Shown: piece after piece, positions 47,341 to 60,572 of the stretch
Position numbering within the stretch: the first letter of the stretch is position 1
How the letters are laid out: each line of letters starts with the position of its first letter
Assembly: GCA_013400155.1 (NCBI GenBank)
Contig: VXBM01001080.1
Location: 4,229-68,228 of the forward strand
Direction: 5' to 3'
DNA length: 64,000 nt
Origin: Helopsaltes ochotensis
Taxonomy: Eukaryota; Chordata; Aves; Passeriformes; Locustellidae
Notes under the pieces: model-generated
Told to the model about the DNA's origin: nothing
What the model saw: only the letters and a program-made list of their open reading frames with translations
The model's database searches: none
Made by a program: the position numbers and the translations under genes

Positions 47341-50300
47341 AAATTATCTTTCTGACAGTGGTTTCAATCTGTTTGAAGGGGAAGTAATTAGAACTATACA
47401 GATCCTATTTATTAATGCTAGTGAGAACAGGAGATAGTGAAGCTGAAACTATCGGAAGCCAGCCAAAAGAAAATTAAGGCTGTGGACAGAGGGTGCACTG
47501 AAAACAAACCTAGTTTTGGAAGGGTTCTAAAGGCACCCAAGACTTTACCCATTTATTTCCTTGTAAAGGTAGATAATGGTGTTATATTTCCTCTGAGCTG
47601 CTGTAAATTTTGCTACCCTGCACTTGGAGAAAACATAAACAAATATTCAAGTTCTTCCGGGGCATAATTTCTTGGTTTTCCTTCTCAGACATGAAGATAT
47701 CCAGTACCCACAGAGCTGCATAGCTGAAACTCAATTTTTTCCATAAAACTGCATTTTATAATGCTCTGGCACAGATGTTTTGGATCCTGTAAATTCCCTT
47801 GACTCACCTATTAAGCTTTGCCTTTGGTTTTGAAGGTGATTCAGAAAAAACCATGGTCTTTATTTCTCTGTAAGATGGAATTTCAGTTTAGCCTCTTTTA
47901 CCAAAATTATCTGTAAACCACTACAGATCTAAGTAAAAAAAGGTGAAAATTACAGCTGTTTAGAGGATAGATATGGGGCATTTTACATGGAGTCTGAAAA
48001 CTCTTTGCATAATATTTTGAAATGCAGTTTGGTGAGATAAGGCACTTTGTTTGTTATGAATAAACCAGTCTGAGGCATGTGAGACAGGCTAGAGCTGTCT
48101 GTGCAAAAATGGCCAGTGCAAAGGACAGGGATTCTGATACTTAGGGAAACTATCTGGGTTTGATGCCACAACTATCTGAATTTTTTCTCTCCATACTATC
48201 AGTGTTTAGTGCAAAGAAGAGGGAAGGCAAGAGACAAGGGATGAAAATTCCAGAAATGCAAATTATTACTTTGGAACAAAGTAAAGTTGTGAAGTCTGGG
48301 TAAAACTAAAAATTGTTCAGAAAATTTAAAATACGTGGTGCCTTTAGGTAATAGAAGCTTAAAGTTCTTGATCTGAGGGCAATTTATCTTCAGACATCGA
48401 AATGAGTTCAGAAACAGTCAGTATTCACAAACTTTTCAGACCTATTAGAACATTTCATCTGACACCTTGTCAGAAATGGATTACTTTTTTTAATGCTGTT
48501 CATAGTAGCACATTTTATAGTCAAATACTTCAGAGACATAAGGAAAATCTTAAAAGAAAGCAGAACTGACTGGGCAGGGATCTAATTTGGATGGTCTAAC
48601 GTCAAGAAAGGTTATTCCTTCACCTTCAATTCTTAGAGGTTTTCCTCTGGAGACCCTTCCCATTCCTCTCTGTTTCTGGGAGGATGAGTGTCTGTCTCAG
48701 TTGCTGCTTTAGCAGTTTACAAATAAACAGATCTCAAGCTGAAGGAATTTGGAATATTTCAGTGTATTATTCCCTAGCAGAAACCCCTTCCATGACTGGT
48801 TAGAACGTTTACTTCTGCCTCTGGGTTGTAAAGGTGGGCAAAAGTGAGTGGGAGGTGGAGAAGGATCTGCTGTTTACTGGCTGCTGTTCATAAACTCCCA
48901 ATAATATCTTTTGTTTCACGAGGCCCAGGATGAGATCAGGGTGAGAGGCGGGATTTTTCCAGAGCCTGCCTTCTCCACAGTTCTGTGGATATCCAAAGAG
49001 GAATGAATTTTCTTTCAAATAGTCATGATTCCCATTCTGTGCTTGCATGCCCTTCAGGGAGAGGACAACTACAAAGCTAAAGAAAGAGCTCAGCTTTTGC
49101 AGACTCTGGTGTCAGGAGGATAGGCACAGGCAGTTCATGTTGTATTAATAATAATGAGGGTGAGGAGAGGCAGCCTGAATCTAACAACAGCACACAGAAA
49201 TTTTGCAAATGTAACATTGTGAAGATTTACAATCTCACCAGACATAATTCAATATGAATTCTTTATACCCAGAGCGAGTTAGAGCATGAAGTGTTCCTCT
49301 TGCTGGAAGTTTCAACGCTTTGTGTATTGATTATTCAAGAAAATAAAGAGATGCAAATTATTTTGCAGAAAAATTTAAAAAAAATAGTTTGGTGGAAGAG
49401 TCGATTTTAGTGATTGTAGCTGAACTGCTCTGGAGGACTTGGTTTAGGGTGACTCAAGGGCTGGGCTGCAGTGGCTGCCATGCCCATTCCCAGAGACAGT
49501 TTCTGAAATCTGAGAAAAATGCAACTTGTGTGAATTCATTCAGAACAACAGAATTTTGACTGGCAAGTGATGCCAGAGTCTGCATTTTGTAAGTCAGTTA
49601 CTGTAATTTATTATGCCTTCTGTTGTTTCCAGTGCTCTTCTCTCCAGGTATCTATTTTTTTTTTCAGTTAAGTAAATTTGATAAAATATACCATCATGTG
49701 ACAATAAGAGAACTAAACTGGAAAATAATTCACAGTGCAGTATTGATAAATGCCTGGTGCAGTAATAGCAATATGTCATCAATCACCTGGGCTCCTATTT
49801 GATGGCATCATATAACCTAATTCAGGATGAACGTCCTCTGCTTTAACCTTGGTTGCATTTGCAGCTTACTCTAGAGGAAAGTAATAATCCTTCATTAACT
49901 GGTAGGTGTGAAACATTCTCTATCAAGAGGGTAGAGGAGGAGGCAAATGAAAATTGGTTTCAGAATGTGTCCTGAGTCAAAATCAGTCTCTTTCTGCAGA
50001 CTCATAAGCTGCATAAATTATTACTATTATACATTTGGAAGGGTGGGTAAGTGAATGAATCTTTGTGTTTTGCAGCTTTGCTCTGTTTCTCTTTGTTGCT
50101 TTTCTCCATCTGTATTCAAATGTACATATAAAAGATTCAAGGACACATCAAGTCTTTGATCCTGCTACAGCTTTAATTCTTAAGAGCCTATGTCTAGAGT
50201 CTTATGACTGTGCTTTACATTATGCATTAAGGTACTTGTAATTAGGAGCTTGTGGTAATGACCCATTCTCAGGCAAAGTAGTGCTGTTCCTTGTTTTCCA

Positions 50301-53065
50301 TTAACTGCATTGAGGGTTTATTTGCTGAAAATTGAGTTTAATTTGATTAGCAGGAATTGTGAAACATTTGCAACACAAGGTATATTAGCATAGCACTTTG
50401 TTTGTAATGAGAGCCAAAAAGCAGTTAGGGGAAGAGCTAATTACTGAAGATTTTCCTTTTAATAAGGAAGGTCTAGCTAAATTTTAGTAGTCTGCTCTCA
50501 AAATCCCTTCAGCTTTAACTGGTGGCTAAAAGAAAAACAAAATGCTCTGCAAAAGTTCAGCAGATGTTTTCTGAAAGTCACCGTTGGGACAGACCAATAA
50601 TTTACTAAAGAAAGGATTCATTCAATCTGCAAATTTGGCAGCAGGTTTTTCCATATCTTTATTGATCTGATAGTGGTGGGTGTTTGCTACACAGCAAAGA
50701 TATCAACAGTGTTCAGGAGGGAACCCCCATCCCTTTCCTTCCCCCCAGCCTGGGTGGTTTGTTCTGAACCAAAAATACGGTCTCCACTCACCTGACTGGA
50801 AGCTCTTGGAAATCCCATCCCAAAATCTCATGAAAACACTACTAATAACTCACTGGGAAGGTTTTCCCACTGTTTGTAACTAAGGAGCAGTGGTTTTGTC
50901 CTGTGTGTTGAGTAACTTTCTGTCTGCCTGGGTTGCTCAGAGTGTTCAGACTCCTCCTGCTCAAGGGGGAGCAAGCATCCCCTTATCCCTGATAAAGCAT
51001 CCCTTTGTCCCTGATAAAGGGGTGACAATTTCATTGTCTCCAACAAGTTCCTCTCTGCCCATCTGAATTCTTTCGAAGGAGCCGTTGGCTTGTTCAGAAT
51101 TTTGTAAAAGTCCAGGTGAAACATTTTTCAGTCAAATAAGGGGCAACAACCCAAGTCCCAGGTGAGTAAAGGTTACCTCAGTACCAGAGAACATTTAAAC
51201 CTTTATAAACCTTTATAAAGTTCAAATCAAATAACTTATTGATAAAATCAAATCCACGGGGCCCAGAAGGAAGATGCAGATAATTTGTTTATGGATCAAA
51301 GTGTTTTATTCTTCATGTTTTCCTTCTGAAGGACAGGCACTCATCTCTTCTGGAAATAATTTTCCCTCTTCTACCCTTAATTCTTCTGTGCTCCTGTCAT
51401 TTGCATGAAGTGACAATCAGGAGATATTCCTGTGTTCCTAAAATAGGGTTCCTATCATCCTGGAAGTGTTCCAAGGTAAAGTAGCCACTTCGTTAAATAC
51501 ACAGTGGCTTTTCTTCTCCATGTCCTCTCTGCCTGCTCCAAGCCAAACATTCCTGCTCAGCTGTAGTCTCTTTTTTATTCCTTTATGTTCAAGTGAATTC
51601 ATTTGAGCTGTAGCGATGATGTGAGCAAATAACCACATTTCTGTCAAAGGGGGATGCATTTGAGGTGACAGCTGACTTTAACCTAAAGCTGTGGATATTT
51701 TTGCACATCCTGAGAACCCCCAGCAATGTTTGGAGCAGGTGATGGCAGTTTAGCTGCCATCAGCTGCTGCATGGTGCTGGAAATCCAGACCCAAATATTT
51801 CCTGCTTTACCAGGCATCCTCTTTTGTTTCTGCTCTAAACAAATTCAGGTTCTGAGAGCTGGTGCTCAGTTACTAAATTTAGCCTGAAATTGTCGTTGAT
51901 GGCAATTATTAACATAAATTTATTAGTAACTAATTAGTTGTGCTAAGTAAGTTTTCCTTATAAAAGCTTGCTTTATGTTTTCTTGTTTGGAGTTTTGGTG
52001 TTGCACTACCATTCCCTCATTAACTCTGGTTACATTACCACTACACCCTTATTTTTTTCTCTTTCTTTAGCAATGGTTACTTTGCTCAGACTGCTGCCAG
52101 ATTTTTTTTTTTTTGTCTTTTGCTTAATTATCCTGCTTTGAGTGGATAGAAATTGCAATTATAGTTAGCCAAATAGGAAAAATACATCTCTACTCATCTT
52201 CTAACTTTAGTATTTGCATGAAGTTTTGAACAAATTTAATCAGAGTTCATTTGCACCTGCTTTGTGTTTGCTTTTCCCAAATACTCTGGCAGATGGGTTT
52301 ATTGGTATTCAGTAAGCAGGCTGGCATCAAGTTTTCAACAAATACTTCAGAATATTTGCAGAAAAAGAAATTTTAACTTTGATTATCCATAGAGGCCTGT
52401 TAATAACACTTATTTTATGGTGAGGCAGAGTTATGTAACTGTGTATTTACCCAAGACTGCTCCCAAACAGACTCCAACTCAGCTAAAGAATTAATCACAG
52501 AAAAAATTGAGAGATTTGTTTCAGCAACTCAGGGAGGTTGCAATGTTTCTCTACATCTTGCTGCTGCTTTTCTCTGCAATGCCCATCAAACAAAGCATGG
52601 GTTTAGACTTATTCCATCCCCTTCATGATGAAAGCACATCAGCCCCAGAGCTGAAGTTACAGCCCAGGTCTGCCCCGATGACAATTTGTAATTTGTGTAT
52701 CTGCCCACATGAGCTGTGGTCTATACAGGCGAGCATTCACTGCTAAACAAAATGCACGCTGAGCAGGGTGAGAAGCAAATTAGGAGAGTTTGGGCTTGGG
52801 AATTCTTCTCTCTCCTTCCCTCCGCAGTGAATTCTGCCTTTTCCACCTGCTGCTGTGGGAGGGCAGGGCTGAAGTGCCCAGGAGCGCTGCCCAGGCGTGG
52901 GTGCAGAGCTCAGGGCAGCCCTGGGCAGGAGCCACCTGCCCTCCCTGCCCCACACTGGAGCTTTCTTGCTGCAGAACCTCCAGGAACGGGGGCCACGCTC
53001 CCTCTGGGAGGCTGCAGGAGCATTCCATGGGCAGATCAGCACAGCCCCCTGTTGCTGTGAAAGGA
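47341..53065. other. Unique non-coding sequence, no gene seen
   Basis: The sequence is largely AT-rich and complex. A 23-bp tandem duplication (GCATCCCCTTATCCCTGATA-type) lies at 50975-51020, and CCTTTATAAA is doubled near 51198-51219. A T-run lies near 52090-52103. A GC-rich patch spans 52800-53060. No gene is supported. Confidence 0.6.
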
Positions 53066-53459
53066 TGTGAAAGGAACACACAGACTCGGTCCAATTCCAA
53101 GGCATAAAAAGCTTTGCTTTATTTATCTGAGTCCATTTTATAGTATTTCCACACAGACCATGGATTGAAGGAGAAGGTTGACACCTCTCCAATCACATTG
53201 GTCAAACCCAATGTCCATCAATTGTTGTTTCCTCCAAGACAGGAATGAAAACAACCTTGTAATAATAGAAACATCACTTCTGTTTATAACACTCCTGTGA
53301 GAAAGAACTAAAAACTATGAAAACATCAGAAACTGTGAACAACATCAGAAAGGCTGAAAAATCAGGGTGACATCGCCCAGCAAGGAGTGGCATTAACCCC
53401 ACTGCTCACTTGCTGCAGCTCCCCTTTCAGCTCCGTGTGGTGTTGGCTCAGTTCTGACA
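53066..53459 (-). mobile_element. Solo LTR, family A (songbird ERVK-like), minus orientation
   Basis: Reading the minus strand, it starts TGTCAGAACTGAGCCAACAC, carries ACTATAAAATGG (complement of about 53133-53143), an AATAAA signal (complement of 53118-53123) and AGCAAAGCTTTTTATGCCTT, and ends GTGTGTTCCTTTCACA. It shares ordered landmarks with the plus-strand LTR at 21888-22246, which supports one family. No clean target duplication is found with these ends. A repeated TGTGAAAGGA at 53056 leaves the left boundary uncertain by 10 bp. No retroviral internal region adjoins it. Confidence 0.8.
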
Positions 53460-54576
53460 ATCCACAGCCCTCAGCCAGCAGGTGAGAGAAGGATGAAGTC
53501 TCCAGTGGCATCTGCCTTGGGGGAGCGATTTGTCCTGTCAGATTGTGCCCACTGGGCCTTTCCCTCTCTAGTCTGGAGTGTTTAGGAAAGCAAAGTGCAG
53601 GATTTTAGTGTGTATTTGTTTCTCAGCCTTCTTGCCTCATGACTTGTGAAGAACTCTTGGTCTGTTAAATTGCTGTAGTTTCCCTTTACTGTTATTTGTT
53701 ATCCCCATGTGGTGGGGTTCTGCTGAAATCTGGTATTTTCAGTGTCTTGGGTTTGGTTTCCCAGTCCTTTGCTTGTTGATGCTGCCACTGTTCACACTGA
53801 AATTAATGTAAGTTTTCTTTTTTCCCAGGGTGTTTACAGACTACTCCAAATGTAGCCCAGCAGGATTCTGGTCTGAACTGAAATTAACTGTCATACATAG
53901 GATTTGTTTATCTCTTCACATCCTTCTGTCACAGATGTTTGTCCTTTGGCTTGTTCCTTTTTCTAATTATTTTTTGATTATATTTTGAAACACCTTCTGT
54001 CTAACCAATTTCTCCCCAAATCAAATAGTGCATTTCTTTCCCCTTCACCTACAGTGATTCCCCCAAACTGAATGTTATTTACTTCTGGTGGAAAGTGACC
54101 TTTGTATGAATCTGTTTCAGATAGGAGTTGCATTTTGATGCTATGCTGTTGCTTATTCTTCTTGAGTTATAAATGCACATGTGCTATGCTGTGTGTTGTT
54201 CCCAGTGATACACAGTGTAAGGTGAGGAGGGTACAGCTCATTTTCCATGTTCATGCCCCAAAACGTCTTTCTGAGGTCACCACGAAGTCACAGGTAGACG
54301 ATTGAAAATTCAGAGCCATACAAACAGAACAACCCTGACCAAAACAATGTGACAGGCCACCAACAGCTCCTAAGCATATAATTTCCTTATTTCTCAGCCA
54401 GTCTGTGCAAAGCAAATGCATGAAAATATAGGATTTTCCCCAAATGACATCTCAGACAAGCATGGAAGGAAACCGAAATTGGGCTGCTGGAGCTGTTTGC
54501 AACTTCAGCTGGTGTCTGAAGAGACTCTGCTGCCCCCCGAGCTGAAGGCAGTGCTGAGGCACAGCTCGCAGGGTGC
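53460..54576. other. Unique non-coding sequence, no gene seen
   Basis: AT-moderate unique sequence lies between the LTR and the GC-rich array, with no gene recognised. Confidence 0.6.
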
Positions 54577-54978
54577 GGGTGCTGCTGCACCCCCTGCACT
54601 GCTGCTGCACCCTCCGCACTGCTGCTGCACCCCCTGCACTGCTGCTGCACCCNNNNNNNNNNNNNNNNNNNNNNNNNNNNNNNNNNNNNNNNNNNNNNNN
54701 NNNNNNNNNNNNNNNNNNNNNNNNNNNNNNNNNNNNNNNNNNNNNNNNNNNNNNNNNNNNNNNNNNNNNNNNNNNNNNNNNNNNNNNNNNNNNNNNNNNN
54801 NNNNNNNNNNNNNNNNNNNNNNNNNNNNNNNNNNNNNNNNNNNNNNNNNNNNNNNNNNNNNNNNNNNNNNNNNNNNNNNNNNNNNNNNNNNNNNNNNNNN
54901 NNNNNNNNNNNNNNNNNNNNNNNNNNNNNNNNNNNNNNNNNNCTGCACTGCTGCTGCACCCCCTGCACTGCTGCTGCG
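54577..54978. repeat. GC-rich 20-bp tandem array (GCTGCTGCACCCCCTGCACT)
   Basis: Visible units on the left (54580-54652) and right (54943-54977) of a gap share the unit GCTGCTGCACCCCCTGCACT, with a CTCCGCACT variant. Open frames of 193-318 codons on both strands run through the N block only because N is not a stop, and must be ignored. Confidence 0.9.
54653..54942. other. Assembly gap of 290 N inside the GC-rich array
   Basis: N bases are bounded on both sides by the same 20-bp repeat, so the missing sequence is most likely more of the array. The non-round length suggests an estimated rather than default gap. Confidence 0.95.
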
Positions 54979-57833
54979 GGCTGGGGCAGGGCTGCACAGG
55001 ACGGACAGACAGCAGGAAACTGCAGGAGGCACCGGGGCAGCTGGACAGAGCCTGCCTTTGGAAAAGGCCAGTGGAAGATGGGTTACACGGTGTCTGCTTG
55101 CGGGTTTGCTGCCGCTGCACAGCTCCTTCATCCCGAGCTCGCCTCTCCTTGCACAGGCAGCAGAGATTAATGGAGAGAAACAGCGAGCAGGGAGGAGATA
55201 GCACAGGCACCTCGGCACAGTAATTATCGGAGCTGTGTGACAACTCATTGATATGCAAGTGCAACTGCTGCAAACGGTGTGAACTCCGCAGACAAAAGAA
55301 GATAATTTGACAGCATTAAGCAGAAAGCTCAGCCAGGGCTGATGGCGGAGAAAAGCACTTTGATTCTTCAGCTGTCTGAGGTGGTGAGAGCAGTGTGTAA
55401 CTTTCCTGCCGGGCCCCGGTGCTTTGCTGGGTTGCTGGAGCTGCTCTCCCTCCTCACACACTGAGTTATCTCAGGCCAGAGCTGCTGAGCAAACCACCAG
55501 GTCACTGTGGCTTCAGGACTGATGCTGATGGTGAACCCCCGTGGTGAAAGCATTCCTGCCTCCAGCTCCGCCACCAGCCGGGTCCCCTCTGGCTCTGCAG
55601 TCGGGATGCTCTGGGGTGGTCTGATGGCTCTCTAATCGCTTCTGTGAAATAAGCTGGGTTGGAGAGGGGAAAACACATGACACGTGTAGGGGAGGTGGCC
55701 GAGTCCTTTCGGGATGGGGCAAGGTGGGACCTTGAATATTCTGTAGTTTTCCTTTGGATGGTGTTAAAATAGTGAGAGTTGAATTAATTCAAGCAGGTTT
55801 GTGTTCAAGACAAATTAATATGTAATCAATGGAATTGTTCAGGCAATCAAAGCTTATGCCCACAATATTTAAATCACAATTACAATAGGGAAGTTTTCTG
55901 ATAAGCACAATTAAGATAATTTCTTTTTCTGTCACTTCATTCTTCTAAATTAACTTTTTTTTTTCTACATTTGCATTTGGAATTTAATCTGTTAGCATCA
56001 TTTGGATAGACATTATTTTGGTAATGGTGAAAGTTTTCTGATTTTTTCATTCCTTTATTATGAGCCTTCTTACAAGGTTTCCACTGGCAATTAACACATG
56101 AAGTGTGAGAACAGGGGAATAATAGGGGATGCAGCTTCCTCCCTTTTCCAACAACAGGATAATGGCTATCAGGGATCCTCTCCTTGAAAGGAGAAATGGA
56201 ATATGTCTCTTCACAAGTAAGAATATAAAAAAAAAATCAATAATACATGTTTTCTGCTAGTCAGACTTTCCTAGTATCCTTTCCAGTGGGGAAATGAAGG
56301 AAAATGTTTTAATTATTTTCAATTCTCTTTGCACAGAAAAACAACTGCAGAGAAAAATGTGAAGTGTTTCTCTGACAATTGGTTTTCTGTTGTGTACACA
56401 GCAGTAAAAATAGCTTAATTGTGTAATACTTTCCAGGAAATACATCTTTCAAATCTCCCAGGTAGAAAGGGATGGGATTTTTTTTTTTTTTTTTTTGACT
56501 GAAAAGCTGGAATTTGTGTTAGGCTCTAAATGCAGACAGAATTCCAATAGAATCAGTTTCTTGCAGAAGTTTTATCCACATTTCTCTATAGACAATTCTC
56601 AGTCACCAGAATGCAGAGGATGCCTCAGCTCTTGTGCTATCCCTTGTCGTGTCTAGGGGTGGACATTTATTTTGCCGCAAGTTTTTAATATAAATTAAAG
56701 CCTAATTTTTGCTTTAGGTGTGTCCCAGGGGCTTGGTTGTACCTCTGTTACCTGTCACGTGTCTTTTGCAGAACATCACCAGTGAGTTTCCCTTTGGAGT
56801 GGAATAGGAAAGTTTGGAGTCTCAAAAACTCAGGGGAGTAAAGCCAAATCCAGGGCTAACTCCTATAAATATTAACTGAAAGGCTGTATAGGGGCCTCCA
56901 ACTTTGTTGCGTGGGTTGAACTCTGGATCAGTCACTCCAAATTAAACTTAGAATTACAACATACACTTGTTCCTTTTGATTTTGGACTTAGGTGGGGAAA
57001 TGGACTCCTTGCTTTCTTCACATGGGCTCAAGATATTTGCATCTCTAGGTTTTTTTGGAAATGGAGAGCACAAATCTCAAAAACTAAGACTCGAGATGAT
57101 GATTGATTGGCTTGAATAACCTTTTCAGCTTGACTGGATCTCTTGTAGTTTGTTGCTGGCTTTGATTTTAGCATCTCTGTCAGGGCCCTTACCAGACCTG
57201 CTGAAGATCTGATGCTATTGTATGAAGATCTATTATAATAATTTATCTCCTGACTGTTGCTATAGTTATCTAAGTTATAATTTAGAGTTCCACAGGAGGC
57301 TGCAGGCCATTAGGTTTACAAAAAGAAATACCAGGTACAATTTCCCCTTGCTGACACAAAAACCTTGGGTTTTTTTTCCTTCTGCAGCTGATTAGTTGCA
57401 TTGCTTTGAACCTTCGGAAATCTTGAGGTTGGCACAGAGTGCAGAACTCCTTTTTCCTCTGCCCCTCTTGTGATGTAACTCTGAAAGTTCTTTTCCAGTC
57501 ACTATCCAGAGTGCCAAAGAACAAACCCAGTGATATTGCAGGGAATATTGAAGTACTCCTTGTGCGTTCACAGCTGCCAGTTCAGATCTGAGAGATTCAC
57601 CTCTGACCAGTTAATATGAGGATTCAAAAAGGCTGGGGGGCCTCCATCATTGGCAGGAAATACTTTTACATTATTTCATTTATTATCAAGGTGCTACTGA
57701 GTCACAGGATAATTGGTGTGAAAACAACTTGTCTGAAACAGCATTGTTTAGATTAGTATTTTTCTGTATGTCTGAAGAGGCTTAGGGTTGCTATTCCACC
57801 CACTGTACCAGCATTTATGCAACAAAAAGATCT

Positions 57834-57869
<36 letters not shown>

Positions 57870-58799
57870 GGAAATAGTATAAGTAGTGGAACTGCTGAAA
57901 TGTCAGAAAAGCCCTGGTACCAGCACTCCGGGAATGGCAGCAGTTGCCTCATTCTGCAAAATGCAATTACTCCTGGTGAACTGATGAACATTTTAGAGTA
58001 ATATATGGAAAACATAGGTTTAAATATATTTTTAAAAATTCCCTTAGAATTAGTAACTGTATGAAAGACCTTTGAGAATTATTCCAGATTTTCCAAGTCA
58101 AAACTCAAAAAGGCACTTGAAGTGTTTGAACTGTTAACATTCAATAACTGAATTTTCTTTAGAATGTATCCAAAGGAACGAATTTATTTAATTAAAGACT
58201 GTGTTAATAATTACACTTGGAAATTTGGTTGATTACAGAAAACAACCCCAGCCGGTTTCAGTAGGCTCAGGTTGGTGCAGGAGCTGGGTTGAGGAAGGAG
58301 AGGTTTGCAGAAGGCTCTGTTCTCCTTTTTGGGGAGGAAAGCTGTCACTTTTTATGTCTTTCATAGCCCAAGTTCAAAACTTGACAGCAATAACCTTCCA
58401 ACTGTAGCTACATGAATTGGATGTTATGACTTCAATGAAAGACAATCTCGTGTGAGATTCTTTTGGTTACATTTCAAAGATTTATTCAAACTATATGAGG
58501 TTTTCTAGGAATGAAGCATAAAAGATGATTTTTTTTTTTCCCCAGGCCCTGGTTCAATAAAGCCCAGAGGCTTAAACATGTCATTGTGAGCCTGTGACCG
58601 GACCTGAGCACAGAAATGAAATCTTAACATAATCTTTACAACAGGCATATTCTTATGACTTCGCTAAAGAATGGATTCAGAGAGGTAATTAAAGAGAGAG
58701 ATTTTTCATGGGTTCAGTGAAATCTCCTGCACAGAACTGGCATGAGATTCATGCATGAGGTTTCTTTTGCCTGGCAATAATGTCCCCAAAATGTTACAG
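54979..58799. other. Unique non-coding sequence, no gene seen
   Basis: GC-rich to about 55720, then AT-rich. It contains a T19 run at 56478-56496 and a T32 run at 57836-57867. No gene is supported. Confidence 0.6.
57836..57867. repeat. Poly-T tract of 32 bases
   Basis: An uninterrupted T-run follows AAGATCTTC. No antisense retroposon body or target duplication can be recognised beside it. Confidence 0.9.
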
Positions 58800-59350
58800 A
58801 AGAAATACAGTCGGAGAATGCTCTCCACAGTTATACAATGTGCATTCTGCTTGTAAGCTTCATAATGAAGATATTTGTCTCTCCATTAGTTGATATTTTC
58901 AGTTTCCCAAGAAGTTCTGCAGGATGTTAAGGGCAGAAAAGAGTCTTTGTCACATCCTATGAAACAGATCATGAGCGTGAAGTGTCTGAACTAACCTTTC
59001 TTCAAACAGCATTACCGCGGGTCAGCAAAGTTCAAGGATTCTTCAGATCAATCTTTTTCTGTTCATGTGCAAGAGAAATTTAGGACAGAGCTTATTGTCG
59101 TGAATAAGAAATATTCTTGGAATCTAAGCTGCCAGAATCTCCAAAGTGCACACTGTAAACATTTCACTGCCTCAGTGACAGCTAAGTGAGGATGCCTTGC
59201 TCATTATCCATAAAGAATATGTGGCACAGATGAGCCCAGAATGTAAATTTCTAAGGAAATAGAGAAACTATAATTCATTTTTCATGCAGAAATGGGAGAT
59301 TTTTTCTTTTTCATGCTGAAAGGTTCATGGAAAATTAATTAGAAGAAATC
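58800..59350. promoter_or_regulatory. AT-rich candidate conserved non-coding element
   Basis: Complex, low-CpG, non-repetitive sequence, with words such as CATTAGTTGATA, CATTATCCATAAAGAAT and AAAATTAATTAGAAG and no long open frame. It has the texture of a conserved element, but conservation is not testable here. Confidence 0.2.
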
Positions 59351-60126
59351 TAACAAATATGTTGTGTTGGTAATGCTGTAAAAGTACTTTTCAACACCGA
59401 AGGAAACAAGAGAGTCTGCAATTATTGAGGTTAAATGGAAAACGGGAGGAGCAAATGGGCCCTCAATCCTAGATGTTCATTATAGAATTTTTAAATAAAT
59501 GGCAGAAATTAGCAGAAATGTAAAGAGGGGGATATAGTTTACTGCAGTGTGGAATGAAATGCGGTAACTGTGTTAAAATTCACCAGAGCTTCTGAAGATT
59601 TGTTAGCATTTTGCAATTCTGAAGGGAAAGGAGATAGTTGCACTCGGTGCATCTTTGTGGGCACTGTCACAGCGACGTGTCTGTGTGCACTTACCAAAAC
59701 ATCAGCCATTTCAATGACACATTTAATTTTCCTGAGAGATGAGGGATTTGCTGCAGTGCAGAGAGAAGCCCGTTTGTTTACTGGCAGGTGAGCTGGGGCA
59801 GGCAGGATTTAAGTGTCCCAAAACAACAAGAGGCTGGTCGGTATTGCTGGAGTCGTATCCATTATTTACAGTTACTAGGCTGCGAGGGTATTTGCAGCAA
59901 TGTCACACTAACCTCCATGAATTCTTGATTGAGAAATAAAAAATTAACAATATGGACTGATGGGAACACTGGTGGATAGAGACAAGTGGTTTTAGAGTGA
60001 GCACAGTGCAGTGCTGGCAACACAAACACACCTCCAACATCTCAGAGCAGCATTTAGGCTTGCAGAACTTCCACACAGCATTCATTCCATGCCTGCCCTT
60101 CACACCTCCCCACAGAGCTGGGACTG
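59351..60126. other. Unique non-coding sequence, no gene seen
   Basis: No gene or repeat is recognised between the AT-rich stretch and the LTR. Confidence 0.6.
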
Positions 60127-60130
60127 GAGA
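60127..60130. repeat. 4-bp target-site duplication, left copy (GAGA)
   Basis: GAGA directly precedes the LTR and recurs at 60573-60576. Four bp is typical of gammaretrovirus-like (ERV1) integration, but four bases can match by chance. Confidence 0.55.
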
Positions 60131-60572
60131 TGATGCCTTAAGTTTCAACTTTCATGTGTTTTAGATTCTGTGCTGCCCAGGGTGCAGCTCTGAGCTCACA
60201 CTCGGGGTCACTCAGCTCCTCAGAGAGCAGGGACACAAAACAAATCCTTCTCCTGCTGCACACCAAGGACAACTTTCAGCCCAAAAGCACAAACAAGGGT
60301 GGCTGGAGGGAGGAACAAGAAGGATGGGACCTCACAGCCTGGAGCTGGAATTGGACAATTAAACCCCAAGATGCAAATAGACCAAAACTTATCAAAGCGT
60401 GAGGCCTCATGACTAGGGGTCCATTTTGTGACCATTTTGGGTCCACCTGGGGTGTAGCCCTGGCCAGGCTCTTGTCCTGCCCAAGGTGGATCTGGAGGCC
60501 TTTCAATAAATCCCTGCTTTATTCTCCAGCTCTGCCCAGTCTCTGTTCCAGGCCAGCCTTCCCAAGGCATCA
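60131..60572 (+). mobile_element. Solo LTR, plus orientation, 9-bp inverted ends
   Basis: It begins TGATGCCTT and ends AAGGCATCA, a perfect 9-bp terminal inverted repeat of TG...CA form. A polyadenylation signal AATAAA at 60505-60510 is followed by CCCTGCTTTATTCTCCAGCT and GTCTCTGTTCCAGGCCAGCC, giving an R-U5 of about 60 bp. GAGA flanks both ends. There is no adjacent retroviral internal region, so it is a solo LTR. The 4-bp duplication points to an ERV1-like source; this is inference. The minus frame at 60220-60570 and plus frame at 60409-60927 overlap it and are not genes. Confidence 0.87.

Noticed and set aside
54387..55461. Large frames of 193-318 codons on both strands around 54.4-55.5 kb
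   Set aside because: They are open only because 290 N bases contain no stop; the flanking text is a 20-bp tandem repeat.
57815..57870. Antisense retroposon ending in the T32 tract
   Set aside because: No element body or flanking duplication is recognisable; treated as a homopolymer.
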